From the NCBI GenBank assembly GCA_031409855.1, contig JANNYA010000137.1:1-28213 (forward strand): a stretch of 28,213 bases of DNA, in the 5' to 3' direction. The translations under genes and the position numbers were made by a program. The notes beneath the pieces were generated by a model. That model did not search any database, was not told the DNA's origin, and saw only the letters and a program-made list of their open reading frames with translations. Below are positions 21,177 to 28,213 of the stretch, piece after piece (the stretch's first letter is position 1; every line of letters begins with the position of its first letter). Origin of the DNA: JANNYA01 sp031409855 (GTDB taxonomy: Bacteria > Pseudomonadota > Gammaproteobacteria > Xanthomonadales > SZUA-5).

Positions 21177-22074
21177 TTACTGTTGCGCTCCATTTGATCA
21201 AATGGAGCACTTACGAGCTGCTTTAGGTGGCGATTGGGCGACGTTAGACGTGCTCAATGCTGCGCTGTCACAGGCACTGAAATTCGATGGTGCGGTGCCG
21301 TTAAAGTTTGTCGAACAAAACAAGCTCTTGCTGAGTGACGGCTTAAGTTTCGAGCAGCGCATCGCTGATCGGGGCGAGATAGCGACGCGTGTTGCAAGCC
21401 TGCATGATTTTTATTCAGCACTGATGTGGCTGCGGTTCCCAAAAGTGAAATTGGCGATCAATGCGATTCATTTAGCAGGAATTGCCGCGCACGGAACCAA
21501 GGTGCGTTCGCGCCATCAGCAAGCGGTGACGCATTTGGATGAAGCGGGCGCGTGGGTGGTGGCTAGCACGCCAGCGCTGCTGGAGTTAATCGACGCGCAT
21601 GATTGGCAAACACTATTTTTCGACAACCGTGCGGCATGGCCGCTTGCACCTGCCGCCGGTGCTAAATCCGCTGTGGCGAAAGTTGCAGGCGGTGACTGCC
21701 GAGCCGAAGGCGGAAAAACGGATTCAAAATCCGCGCAAGCAATCGAAGCGCGGGTGTTTGGTCATGCGATTTTCGAGTTGATGCATGCGCCGCACAAGTT
21801 GGTCGCGGCAAAAGTGGTTTGGGTTTTGGCAGATGCAAGCTATTTTTTGCTGCCAAATGCTGAGAAAGATGCACACCTAGATTCGCTCATTGCCACAGCA
21901 CTTGCATCGGGCGCTGCGAGCAGTGATCCGAAATTATTATCCACCTTGCCGTTATCAGGAATTCCCGGCTGGTGGCCCGAGCAGGACGCCGAGTTTTATG
22001 CCAGCGCGCCCTGTTTCAGGCCCCGGCCCGAAGGCCGGATTTATAGCCCAGCGCTTCGGCTGGCCGGACTGTAA
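21160..22074 (+). CDS. DUF3025 domain protein
   Basis: About 304 residues. It matches DUF3025: F-Y-S-A-L-M-W-L-R-F-P-K near residue 85, A-I-N-A-I-H near residue 100, F-F-D-N-R-A-A-W-P near residue 152, and the C-terminal P-G-W-W-P-E-Q-D-A-E-F-Y...F-R-P-R-P. The GTG at 21160 follows GGAAA at a suitable distance; the frame is open farther upstream but inside prmB. Two oddities: a low-complexity insert of about 30 residues rich in Ala, Lys and Gly near residues 165-195, and a tail of about 14 residues after F-R-P-R-P encoded by two GC-rich hairpins. Function unknown; it is convergent with rtcA. Confidence 0.82.
   Translation: MISEVDYCCAPFDQMEHLRAALGGDWATLDVLNAALSQALKFDGAVPLKFVEQNKLLLSDGLSFEQRIADRGEIATRVASLHDFYSALMWLRFPKVKLAINAIHLAGIAAHGTKVRSRHQQAVTHLDEAGAWVVASTPALLELIDAHDWQTLFFDNRAAWPLAPAAGAKSAVAKVAGGDCRAEGGKTDSKSAQAIEARVFGHAIFELMHAPHKLVAAKVVWVLADASYFLLPNAEKDAHLDSLIATALASGAASSDPKLLSTLPLSGIPGWWPEQDAEFYASAPCFRPRPEGRIYSPALRLAGL
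22023..22063. other. two tandem GC-rich hairpins at the end of the DUF3025 gene
   Basis: CCGGCC-CGAA-GGCCGG (22023-22038) and CCAGC-GCTTCG-GCTGG (22048-22063) are consecutive stem-loops. They lie just before the stop codon, encode the gene's atypical last residues, and sit between converging genes. They may act as a REP-like element or transcription barrier. Confidence 0.45.
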
Positions 22075-22075
22075 G

Positions 22076-23188
22076 TCACGTTTGCAGGGTGTCCGCCGCC
22101 AAAGCTACCCGCCAAAGAGCCGGTGCATTTTCGACAACGGTTTCAGCCGGTTCGATGCTGATTTTCGCGACGCCAAACGCTGCAATAACATCGGCATTGG
22201 TGCGCAAATGCAGGCTAGGCTCAGCGCAGATAAATTCACCACCGCCCGCTAATAGCATCGGAAGTAGCAATTGATCCGCCAAATGTTCACCAACGACCGC
22301 GCCCGAGCGCAAATAGCGGGCTAAACCGTCACGCGCGGCTTTTGCCACGTCTTCTGCACTTGTTCCGCGCGCGCCAAATTCGGTAACTTGCTCGCAGACA
22401 TTGTCGAAAGTTACCCCGGCGCACAGCACATTGCCTGGCCCGGTATGGTTCGCTTGTGTGCTGCGCATAGATGTGATCGGCAAAGCATGCTTGGGCTTGC
22501 CCGCAGCGTAGTTTTCGCGCAACCAAGCTAATTCGCGTTCGGCGACATGTTCGGGCACGCCGGCGGTAATGGCATGGGCACTAATGCGGCCAGTACCGCA
22601 GCGCTGCAATAACGAAATGGGCGCGAATTTCGTGCCCGAAATAAGGGGCTCAGTGGCTAAGCTTACTCGCCCACGCCCGGCGGGATACAAACCTAGCGCT
22701 TCTACCTCCAGCATGACGTTGGCACCAATGGCGTGAAGCTGCGGCAAAAAGCAGGCAATAAAGAAATCCGCTGAAGGTGCCAAAGGGTTGTGCGTGCCGC
22801 CGCTTAAAGTAACTCGGCAAGGCTGCACCATTTGCAGCATGGCGGGCAAAATGGTTTGCAAGACCAGCATCGTGGAACCGGCCGAGCCAATGTCAAAGCG
22901 ATAGTCACCCGCAGTGATTTCGCCCGGAATGAAGTGGAGTTCGCTGCTACCAAGCTCCGCACCTGTTACCGCAGCGCGCGAAATCGTGCGCGCGGACTCG
23001 ACGCACACCAAATGTTGGCGCATCAATCCGGGCTTGCGTCGCCCGGCGCGAATATTGCGCAAGCTAAAAGCGCGGCCAGTCAACATCGATAAGCTCAATG
23101 CGCTGCGTAAAATCTGCCCCCCGCCTTCGCCTTGACTGCCATCGATAACCAAAGAGTCTGTTTTCTCGCGTCCCGCTCGGAAGTCCAT
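22076..23188 (-). CDS. rtcA: RNA 3'-terminal phosphate cyclase
   Basis: A 370-residue RtcA. It converts RNA 3'-phosphate ends to 2',3'-cyclic phosphates using ATP through a covalent His-AMP. The N-terminal S-Q-G-E-G-G-G-Q-I-L-R-S near residues 18-29 is the family signature. The AMP-accepting histidine is expected in G-A-V-V-G-E-H-L-A-D-Q near residue 302. R-K-P-G-L-M-R-Q-H near residue 51 and G-S-A-G-S-T near residue 101 are also typical. In E. coli rtcA follows rtcB and both are controlled by RtcR and sigma-54; here rtcA stands alone, with no rtcB or rtcR in the window. Start ATG at 23188 has a near-consensus sigma-54 promoter about 30 bases upstream. The gene is convergent with the DUF3025 gene. 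Confidence 0.95.
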   Translation of the reverse strand: MDFRAGREKTDSLVIDGSQGEGGGQILRSALSLSMLTGRAFSLRNIRAGRRKPGLMRQHLVCVESARTISRAAVTGAELGSSELHFIPGEITAGDYRFDIGSAGSTMLVLQTILPAMLQMVQPCRVTLSGGTHNPLAPSADFFIACFLPQLHAIGANVMLEVEALGLYPAGRGRVSLATEPLISGTKFAPISLLQRCGTGRISAHAITAGVPEHVAERELAWLRENYAAGKPKHALPITSMRSTQANHTGPGNVLCAGVTFDNVCEQVTEFGARGTSAEDVAKAARDGLARYLRSGAVVGEHLADQLLLPMLLAGGGEFICAEPSLHLRTNADVIAAFGVAKISIEPAETVVENAPALWRVALAADTLQT

Positions 23189-23491
23189 TGTTCACGTCCA
23201 ACTTAAAGGTGTTGACATGCAAAGCCCATGCCATGCGCTATAGCCGCCATGTTGTGCTAATTGCCGATCTTAGAGGATAAATCCGACGAAAATTGGCGAG
23301 GGTTAGTAGCCATGCCCCAGGCTGCGCATGGAAGTCATCAGTTTGCTTTATTTCTGCAACGCAAACGAAATATTTACGCCACGAGAGTGTCAAGTTGATC
23401 GCCTACGTTGTCGCCATCAAATTTGCATTGGATGGTCGTGACTTATTTTTCTGTGAGGGCCAATGGCCGAATAGCTGCAAAAACGCCGAAC
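23189..23491. other. divergent intergenic region between rtcA and the TonB-dependent receptor
   Basis: This gap of about 300 bases holds the leftward sigma-54 promoter of rtcA. On the plus strand a perfect TTGACA lies at 23212-23217, overlapping it, with only a poorly spaced -10 candidate (GCTATA at 23237-23242). If the receptor starts earlier, at ATG 23432, the gap is shorter. I see no other gene or repeat here. Upstream sites for an RtcR-type activator would be expected farther from rtcA, in 23290-23400, but no clear inverted repeat stands out. Confidence 0.45.
23217..23233 (-). promoter_or_regulatory. near-consensus sigma-54 promoter of rtcA
   Basis: On the minus strand TGGCATGGGCTTTGCAT has the -24 TGGCAYG and -12 TTGCAT elements with correct spacing: the GG and GC invariant pairs are 12 bases apart. 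Transcription would start about 17 bases before the rtcA ATG. E. coli rtcBA is known to be driven by sigma-54 with RtcR, so position and type agree with the gene. Confidence 0.75.
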
Positions 23492-26400
23492 GTGGCAAAG
23501 AAAAACAGCCTAGCGCGTGCGATTGCGTACGGGCTAATGCGGAGCCTGCCGGTATTTGCGCTCGCTGGGGTTAGTGTTGGCACGGCACCTGTTTTTGCCG
23601 CAGACGTGAAGGCTCAGCCCGGCACCGTGTTCGTTTTTGGCTACGCCGCTGGCGCGCTGAGTGATAACTTTTCCGTCATAGTAAACGGCAAAACCTACAC
23701 TGCTGTTAAGGGGGCTATCAAGATAGACATGCCCACTGGCGTTCAAAGCCTAGAAATCTATCGCGGCACTGAGCTGGCTTTTTCGATGCCGATCTATTTC
23801 GACGCTGAGTTCAAGCGCTCACTACTTTTGACGCTTGATAAGCCGGGATCGGTCGATTACACCTTGCAAGATAGTGTTACGGCGGAAATTTTAGACGCGG
23901 GTTCCAAAATTTTGCCGGGTATGGAAGCCAGCATTGGTGGCGCGGTCATCATCGAGCCTGCAGAAGGCTCAGAGGGCGTGGCAAAACCGCTGGTCAACGC
24001 CCTGGTGCGCCTTGAAAACACCGATCACTACGCAGTTACCGACGCGCAAGGAAAGTTTAAGTTTTCCGATTTAGCCGCCGGGCAATACACCTTGGTGTTT
24101 GTTGCACCCGAAAATTTTGATCCGATTGCGCCGATAACCTTTACCTTGGCACCAAAAGAATCTGCCGAGCGGCCGGTTTCAATTGCCGAAATTTTGGAGA
24201 CTTTGTCCGAGATTAAAGTTTCCGCCACCGGCGTTAGCCAGCAAACGCAGGCGACCGAAGAGGAGCGTTCCAGCGCGCAGGTTGCTGAGGTCATCAACGC
24301 CGAACAAATGAAGCGTGGCGGCGATTCCGAAGCCAGCGGCGCACTCAAACGTGTCACCGGCTTGAGCGTGGTCGGTGGCAAATTTATTTACGTGCGCGGC
24401 ATGGGCGAACGCTATTCCTCGGTGCTGCTCAACGGCGCGCAAATACCATCGCCGGATCCAACCCGGCGCGTCGTGCCATTGGATTTGTTTCCAACCGAAG
24501 TGCTCGACAGCGTGGTCGTGCAGAAAAGCTATTCCGCCGATATGCCCGGTGAATTTGGTGGCGGCACGGTGATGTTGCGCACCAAAGAGGCGGGGCGTAA
24601 ACCATTTTTCAAAATTAGTGTCGGCATCGCTGCAGTCGATGGCACCAGTTTTTCCAGCGGTTTACGCCACGATGGCGGCAACCGCGATTGGCTGGGTTTT
24701 GATCGGGTGCGCGAGCTGCCTGATGCAGTGACCAGTTTGACCGACGGCCGCCCGATACCGCAAAACACGCCGTCGGCGCCGTTAGAAGCAGCTGGTGAAG
24801 CGCTGGCGCAAATTGGCTTTGATACGCGTCGGGAAAATATTGGGCCGAATGGGAATTTTAACGCGGCGGCGGGTGTTAGTTTTGAAGCGACGGACGACAT
24901 ACGATTTAGCGTTTTGGGTGCTTTGCGGAATTCCCAAAGCTGGGATACCAATAGGGAAATACGCAGAACTTATGGCTCATCAGATAATAGCCAAAGCCTA
25001 TTTTTAAATAGTGATTTCGCCCGCGACGTGACTGAGCGCCAAGGCACATTGACTGGTTTCCTCAATACCGTAGCCACTCTTGGCGATGGACAGCGGATTC
25101 AAGCGACCAGCATGGTTCTGCGTCAGAGTTCTGATCAGACCCAAATTGAGGAAGGCTTTAAAGACGCGCCCAGTGACGTTTCTCGAGCTTTCGAGCTGGA
25201 ATGGATTGAAAACAGTCTGGTTTCTAATCAGTTAGGTGGCGAACATTATTTTAGTGGGTTTCACGAGTTAAGCGTCAACTGGCAGGTCACCGACGCCCGC
25301 GCAGCACGTGAGAGTCCAGCAAAGCGCCGATATACCTATCTCAAGGTGGGTGGCGAATACATACTTTCGTTAGGCTCAGACGGTAACCAAATTGTTTATG
25401 AAGACTTGGACGATGCAACTCGCGAATATCGTTTGGGCTTTAGCGTGCCATGGGCTGCTAGCGATGAGTCTTTCGTTACCTTGAGCGCCGGTGTTGCGCG
25501 CCTGCAACGGGATCGCGAATCCGATTTGCGTCGCTTTACTTTCTCGGCCCGTTCCGCAGCGGTGATCACACCCGCCTTAGGGCGCCTGATGCCAAATCAA
25601 ATCTTTAGCCGCGCCAATATTGGCCCCAACGGCTTTCAAATCGCAGAAACCACCCGCACCTTAGATAATTATGTGGCGGAGCAAACCGTGCAATCGAGCT
25701 TTCTCAACGCCGATTGGACTTTCGGTGAGCATTGGCGCTTCATCGGCGGTATTCGGCGCGAAGACAATGAACAGCTGGTATCTACGTTTGATATTTCCAC
25801 ACCAAACAGTGGTCGAATAAACGCCGGGTCTGATGCTGCGGAGTTGTTACCGGCACTGGCTGCAACCTATATTTTTGATGAAGGCCAACAGCAGCTGCGT
25901 GCGAGTTTTGGCCGCAGCCTCAGCCGCCCCGACTTTCGTGAATATTCACCTGCGCCATTTATTGACCCAATCTTAGATATCGAGTCCTTTGGTAACCCGG
26001 ATTTGCTTCCGACGCAAATTGATAACTTTGATTTGCGCTGGGAACGTTATTTTGACGGCGATGAAAGTATTTCGGCAGCGCTTTTTTACAAACAATTCGA
26101 CGCGCCGATTGAACGCACAACGGTGGCTGGTACCGGTGGTCTGCTGACCTATGAAAACGCGGAGTCTGCACGTAATTTTGGTATCGAAATCGAGGGCTTT
26201 ATGCGCCTCGGTCGTTTTGCCGCGCCGTTAGAAAACTACTTTGCATCGGCCAATATTTCGGCCATTGAAAGCAAAGTCGAATTGGGTGGCGCAGGTGCCA
26301 CGCAAACCTCACGCAGTCGGCCCTTGCAGGGGCAGTCGAAATACCTGGCCAATATCCAGATGGGTTACAAACCTGAAGCGGGTAAGTGGGAAGCGACTGC

Positions 26401-26668
26401 ACTCTATAACGTAGCCGGCAGCCGAATCGCACAAGTTGGTGCTGTTGGTCTACCAGACACCTTTGAGCAGCCGTTTCATCAGCTTGACTTTACCGCGCGC
26501 TACCGCTTTGCACCGGAATGGTCGTTAGGTTTCCGGCTTAAAAACATCTTGGATGAATCGGTTGAATATGCCCAAGGCGGTTTGCCGACCCGCGAGTACA
26601 AACCAGGGCGCGAGATCGGCTTTAGCATCGAATGGGCACCGAATTTTGCAGCAGCTGAGAAAAACTGA
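23492..26668 (+). CDS. TonB-dependent outer-membrane receptor with N-terminal extension
   Basis: About 1058 residues from GTG 23492, which gives a good signal peptide (K-K-N-S-L-A-R-A-I then a hydrophobic stretch, cut after V-F-A-A-D near 35). Starts at 23408 (TTG) or 23432 (ATG) are also open; none has a strong ribosome site. After the signal comes an uncommon beta-rich segment (about 40-160), then a carboxypeptidase-regulatory-like domain (about 165-215: L-V-N-A-L-V-R-L-E...V-T-D-A-Q-G-K-F-K-F-S-D-L-A-A-G). Next come the plug domain (about 240-385, with Y-V-R-G-M-G-E-R-Y-S-S-V-L-L-N-G) and a long 22-strand-type barrel. Related receptors import large ligands with TonB-ExbBD energy. The ligand is unknown. 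It precedes a secreted beta-helix protein, a possible partner. Confidence 0.88.
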   Translation: MAKKNSLARAIAYGLMRSLPVFALAGVSVGTAPVFAADVKAQPGTVFVFGYAAGALSDNFSVIVNGKTYTAVKGAIKIDMPTGVQSLEIYRGTELAFSMPIYFDAEFKRSLLLTLDKPGSVDYTLQDSVTAEILDAGSKILPGMEASIGGAVIIEPAEGSEGVAKPLVNALVRLENTDHYAVTDAQGKFKFSDLAAGQYTLVFVAPENFDPIAPITFTLAPKESAERPVSIAEILETLSEIKVSATGVSQQTQATEEERSSAQVAEVINAEQMKRGGDSEASGALKRVTGLSVVGGKFIYVRGMGERYSSVLLNGAQIPSPDPTRRVVPLDLFPTEVLDSVVVQKSYSADMPGEFGGGTVMLRTKEAGRKPFFKISVGIAAVDGTSFSSGLRHDGGNRDWLGFDRVRELPDAVTSLTDGRPIPQNTPSAPLEAAGEALAQIGFDTRRENIGPNGNFNAAAGVSFEATDDIRFSVLGALRNSQSWDTNREIRRTYGSSDNSQSLFLNSDFARDVTERQGTLTGFLNTVATLGDGQRIQATSMVLRQSSDQTQIEEGFKDAPSDVSRAFELEWIENSLVSNQLGGEHYFSGFHELSVNWQVTDARAARESPAKRRYTYLKVGGEYILSLGSDGNQIVYEDLDDATREYRLGFSVPWAASDESFVTLSAGVARLQRDRESDLRRFTFSARSAAVITPALGRLMPNQIFSRANIGPNGFQIAETTRTLDNYVAEQTVQSSFLNADWTFGEHWRFIGGIRREDNEQLVSTFDISTPNSGRINAGSDAAELLPALAATYIFDEGQQQLRASFGRSLSRPDFREYSPAPFIDPILDIESFGNPDLLPTQIDNFDLRWERYFDGDESISAALFYKQFDAPIERTTVAGTGGLLTYENAESARNFGIEIEGFMRLGRFAAPLENYFASANISAIESKVELGGAGATQTSRSRPLQGQSKYLANIQMGYKPEAGKWEATALYNVAGSRIAQVGAVGLPDTFEQPFHQLDFTARYRFAPEWSLGFRLKNILDESVEYAQGGLPTREYKPGREIGFSIEWAPNFAAAEKN

Positions 26669-26706
26669 GTCGAAAAGCCATGTTGACTTTGAACTGCAAC
26701 AAAGCT

Positions 26707-26732
26707 GACTCGCCACTGTAAGAACGCGAGTC
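26707..26732 (+). other. 7-bp inverted repeat between receptor and downstream gene
   Basis: GACTCGC (26707-26713) and GCGAGTC (26726-26732) form a perfect stem with a 12-base loop. The following bases (TAGGTTTG) are not a T-run, so it is not a convincing terminator. It may be a messenger stability element or partial terminator in the 138-base gap. Confidence 0.35.
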
Positions 26733-26806
26733 TAGGTTTGCACCAAAACAAAATCAGGTACCAAATTAAATTTCCTACTGGCATTTTTTTACTACTGGAG
26801 TTCTGT

Positions 26807-28213
26807 ATGTTGATCAAGAATACATGTCTAAATGTTTTTCCGAGGAAAAACAAACTACTCGCCGCAGCTGCGGCCTTGATGTTGTCCAGCGCTGTGTTGG
26901 CCGATGTTTACGAGGCATCGTTTGAAGGTAACTGGTTCAATGAAAGCCAAAACGGCCGCGGTGTTTCCGTGGACTATGTGCCGCAAAGTGCGGGCAATGG
27001 TACCTACTACATTGTTAGCTTCACCTATGATGCACAGGGCAATCCAACCTGGCTGCAATACCTCGCAACCGGGCGCGAAGGCCAGCGCTTATTTAAAAAC
27101 GTCGATGTGTTCCGCGTATCGGGCGGTACTCCTGGCACGACGTTCCCGCCGTTGGCATCGCTCGCCGTTGTTAAAGTAGGTACGGCAAACATTGACATGG
27201 CTAGCTGCTCGAAAATCACCATCGATTTCACTCCGATTGCGACCTCGGCTTTTCCGGCGCTTAACCAAGTGCTCACGCGCTTAGACAGCCCGGGTGTGGG
27301 TTCAAGTTTTTGTCCATTTGTTAATGAATTTACCACCTGCCCGACAGGCACCACCGCAGTTGCCGGTGTCGATCGCGTTTGCGAACTGCCGGGCGGCACC
27401 ATCGCTGGCGATGTGCGCTTAAGTAATACCGCAACATATAAGTTAGGTGGCCGGGTCGCCATTGGCGGCGCGATGACCACCGCTGGCGTGGTTGCGACAA
27501 ACACTGGGCGCTTATTCATTGAGCCCGGCACCATCGTTCGTGGCGGCGATGCAAGCTCGTCGCGTTTGATCGTTAATCCAGGCAGTAAAATTTTTGCGGA
27601 AGGCACGCCAGTTGCGCCGATCGTGTTCACTGGCGCCAATGAAGTCAATGATATTCAGCAGTCTCCAGGTGCATGGTCAGGCTTGATTATTGCAGGCTTA
27701 GCGCCAAGCAATAACGCATGCCAACCAACAACAACGCCGACCACAACCGGTACCTGCTCATTCGAGGCCGACTCTAGCGTGGTTTGGGCAGGTAATAATC
27801 CAAATGACAGCTCGGGCGTACTTAAGTACGTACAGATTCGCAGCGCTGGCGGTGTCGTGTCCGGTGATAACGATCTAAACGCCCTGACTTTAGGTTCAGT
27901 CGGTGCCGGTACGTTGATTGACTACGTACAAACCTACCGCAGTACCGATGATGGTTTTGAGATGTTTGGTGGTACGGTGAACCTAAAACATATCGTGGCG
28001 TTGGGTAACAACGATGACAATATTGATACTGACTTCGGCTACTCCGGCAAGATCCAATACGCTTACGTAAAAATGAGTACTCGCTTTGGACCGATTACGA
28101 ATGACAGCCACGGCATTGAGTCGGATAACACTTCATCCGCTGCTGCCCGCCCGAACGCAGTACCACGTACACGCCCAACGCTAATAAATGCGACCTTTGA
28201 CGGCGGCGGCGTG
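26807..28213 (+). CDS. secreted, probably beta-helical protein (runs off the window)
   Basis: 469 codons are open to the window edge. CTGGAG lies six bases before the ATG. The N terminus (M-L-I-K-N-T, K/R-rich, then L-L-A-A-A-A-A-L-M-L-S-S-A-V-L-A-D) is a signal peptide cut near 32. Residues about 38-95 carry the module G-N-W-F-N-E-S-Q-N-G-R-G-V-S-V-D and Y-D-A-Q-G-N-P-T-W-L, common in secreted proteins of Lysobacterales. From about residue 185 on, short repeating strands (G-G-R-V-A-I-G-G, I-E-P-G-T-I-V-R-G-G, I-V-N-P-G-S-K-I-F-A-E-G-T) suggest a right-handed parallel beta-helix. D-D-G-F-E-M-F-G-G-T-V-N near residue 384 and N-N-D-D-N-I-D-T-D-F-G-Y-S-G occur in proteins found beside TonB receptors in other phyla. 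Ligand unknown. Confidence 0.85.
   Translation, partial: MLIKNTCLNVFPRKNKLLAAAAALMLSSAVLADVYEASFEGNWFNESQNGRGVSVDYVPQSAGNGTYYIVSFTYDAQGNPTWLQYLATGREGQRLFKNVDVFRVSGGTPGTTFPPLASLAVVKVGTANIDMASCSKITIDFTPIATSAFPALNQVLTRLDSPGVGSSFCPFVNEFTTCPTGTTAVAGVDRVCELPGGTIAGDVRLSNTATYKLGGRVAIGGAMTTAGVVATNTGRLFIEPGTIVRGGDASSSRLIVNPGSKIFAEGTPVAPIVFTGANEVNDIQQSPGAWSGLIIAGLAPSNNACQPTTTPTTTGTCSFEADSSVVWAGNNPNDSSGVLKYVQIRSAGGVVSGDNDLNALTLGSVGAGTLIDYVQTYRSTDDGFEMFGGTVNLKHIVALGNNDDNIDTDFGYSGKIQYAYVKMSTRFGPITNDSHGIESDNTSSAAARPNAVPRTRPTLINATFDGGGV

Noticed and set aside
26707..26732. Strong intrinsic terminator after the receptor gene
   Set aside because: The stem is good, but no T-run follows, so I list it only as an inverted repeat.

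Overview
The window reads as chromosomal DNA of a gammaproteobacterium with moderate GC content. A complete pspABC set, prmB, rtcA, trpC, fghA and a large TonB-dependent receptor fit that group. A secreted protein with a 'G-x-W-(F/Y)-N-x-x-x-x-G-R-G' N-terminal module suggests Lysobacterales (Xanthomonadales). That lineage call is inference from protein style only.

Region 1 (1-9400) is a ter stress locus. A VWA protein (TerY-like) and a DUF475/TerC-like membrane protein face left. Facing right are TerD, an AIM24-family protein and a second TerD paralogue. After a palindromic repeat, a terminator and a new promoter comes a tightly overlapping five-gene run: ATP-grasp, PRTase with TRSP domain, HAD phosphatase, StiP/PRTase-1 with PELOTA-like tail, and a CitE-like aldolase/lyase. 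This is the 'biosynthetic module' known from ter loci, predicted to make an uncharacterised nucleotide- or nucleoside-like product.

Region 2 (9401-11064) is pspA-pspB-pspC behind a sigma-54-type promoter with candidate upstream enhancer sites and an intrinsic terminator at the end. Ter and Psp together make the left part an envelope-stress island.

Region 3 (11065-14991) is accessory insertions around trpC. There are two PIN-toxin/antitoxin pairs facing away from each other, and the second is bracketed by a 23-bp direct repeat. After trpC, a secreted protein of unknown function is bracketed by a 35-bp direct repeat, one copy of which is the 3' end of fghA. A piece of fghA has therefore been duplicated next to trpC.

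Region 4 (14944-23188) is mostly housekeeping: fghA, two bacterial-PH membrane proteins (YdbS/YdbT type), a PfkB-family kinase, a secreted LpqC-type esterase, prmB, a DUF3025 protein and a lone rtcA. Directly upstream of rtcA lies a near-consensus sigma-54 promoter.

Region 5 (23492-28213) is a TonB-dependent receptor with an unusual N-terminal region, followed by a secreted, probably beta-helical protein that runs off the window. The two may form an outer-membrane uptake or surface pair.

No tRNA, rRNA, CRISPR array or transposase was seen.
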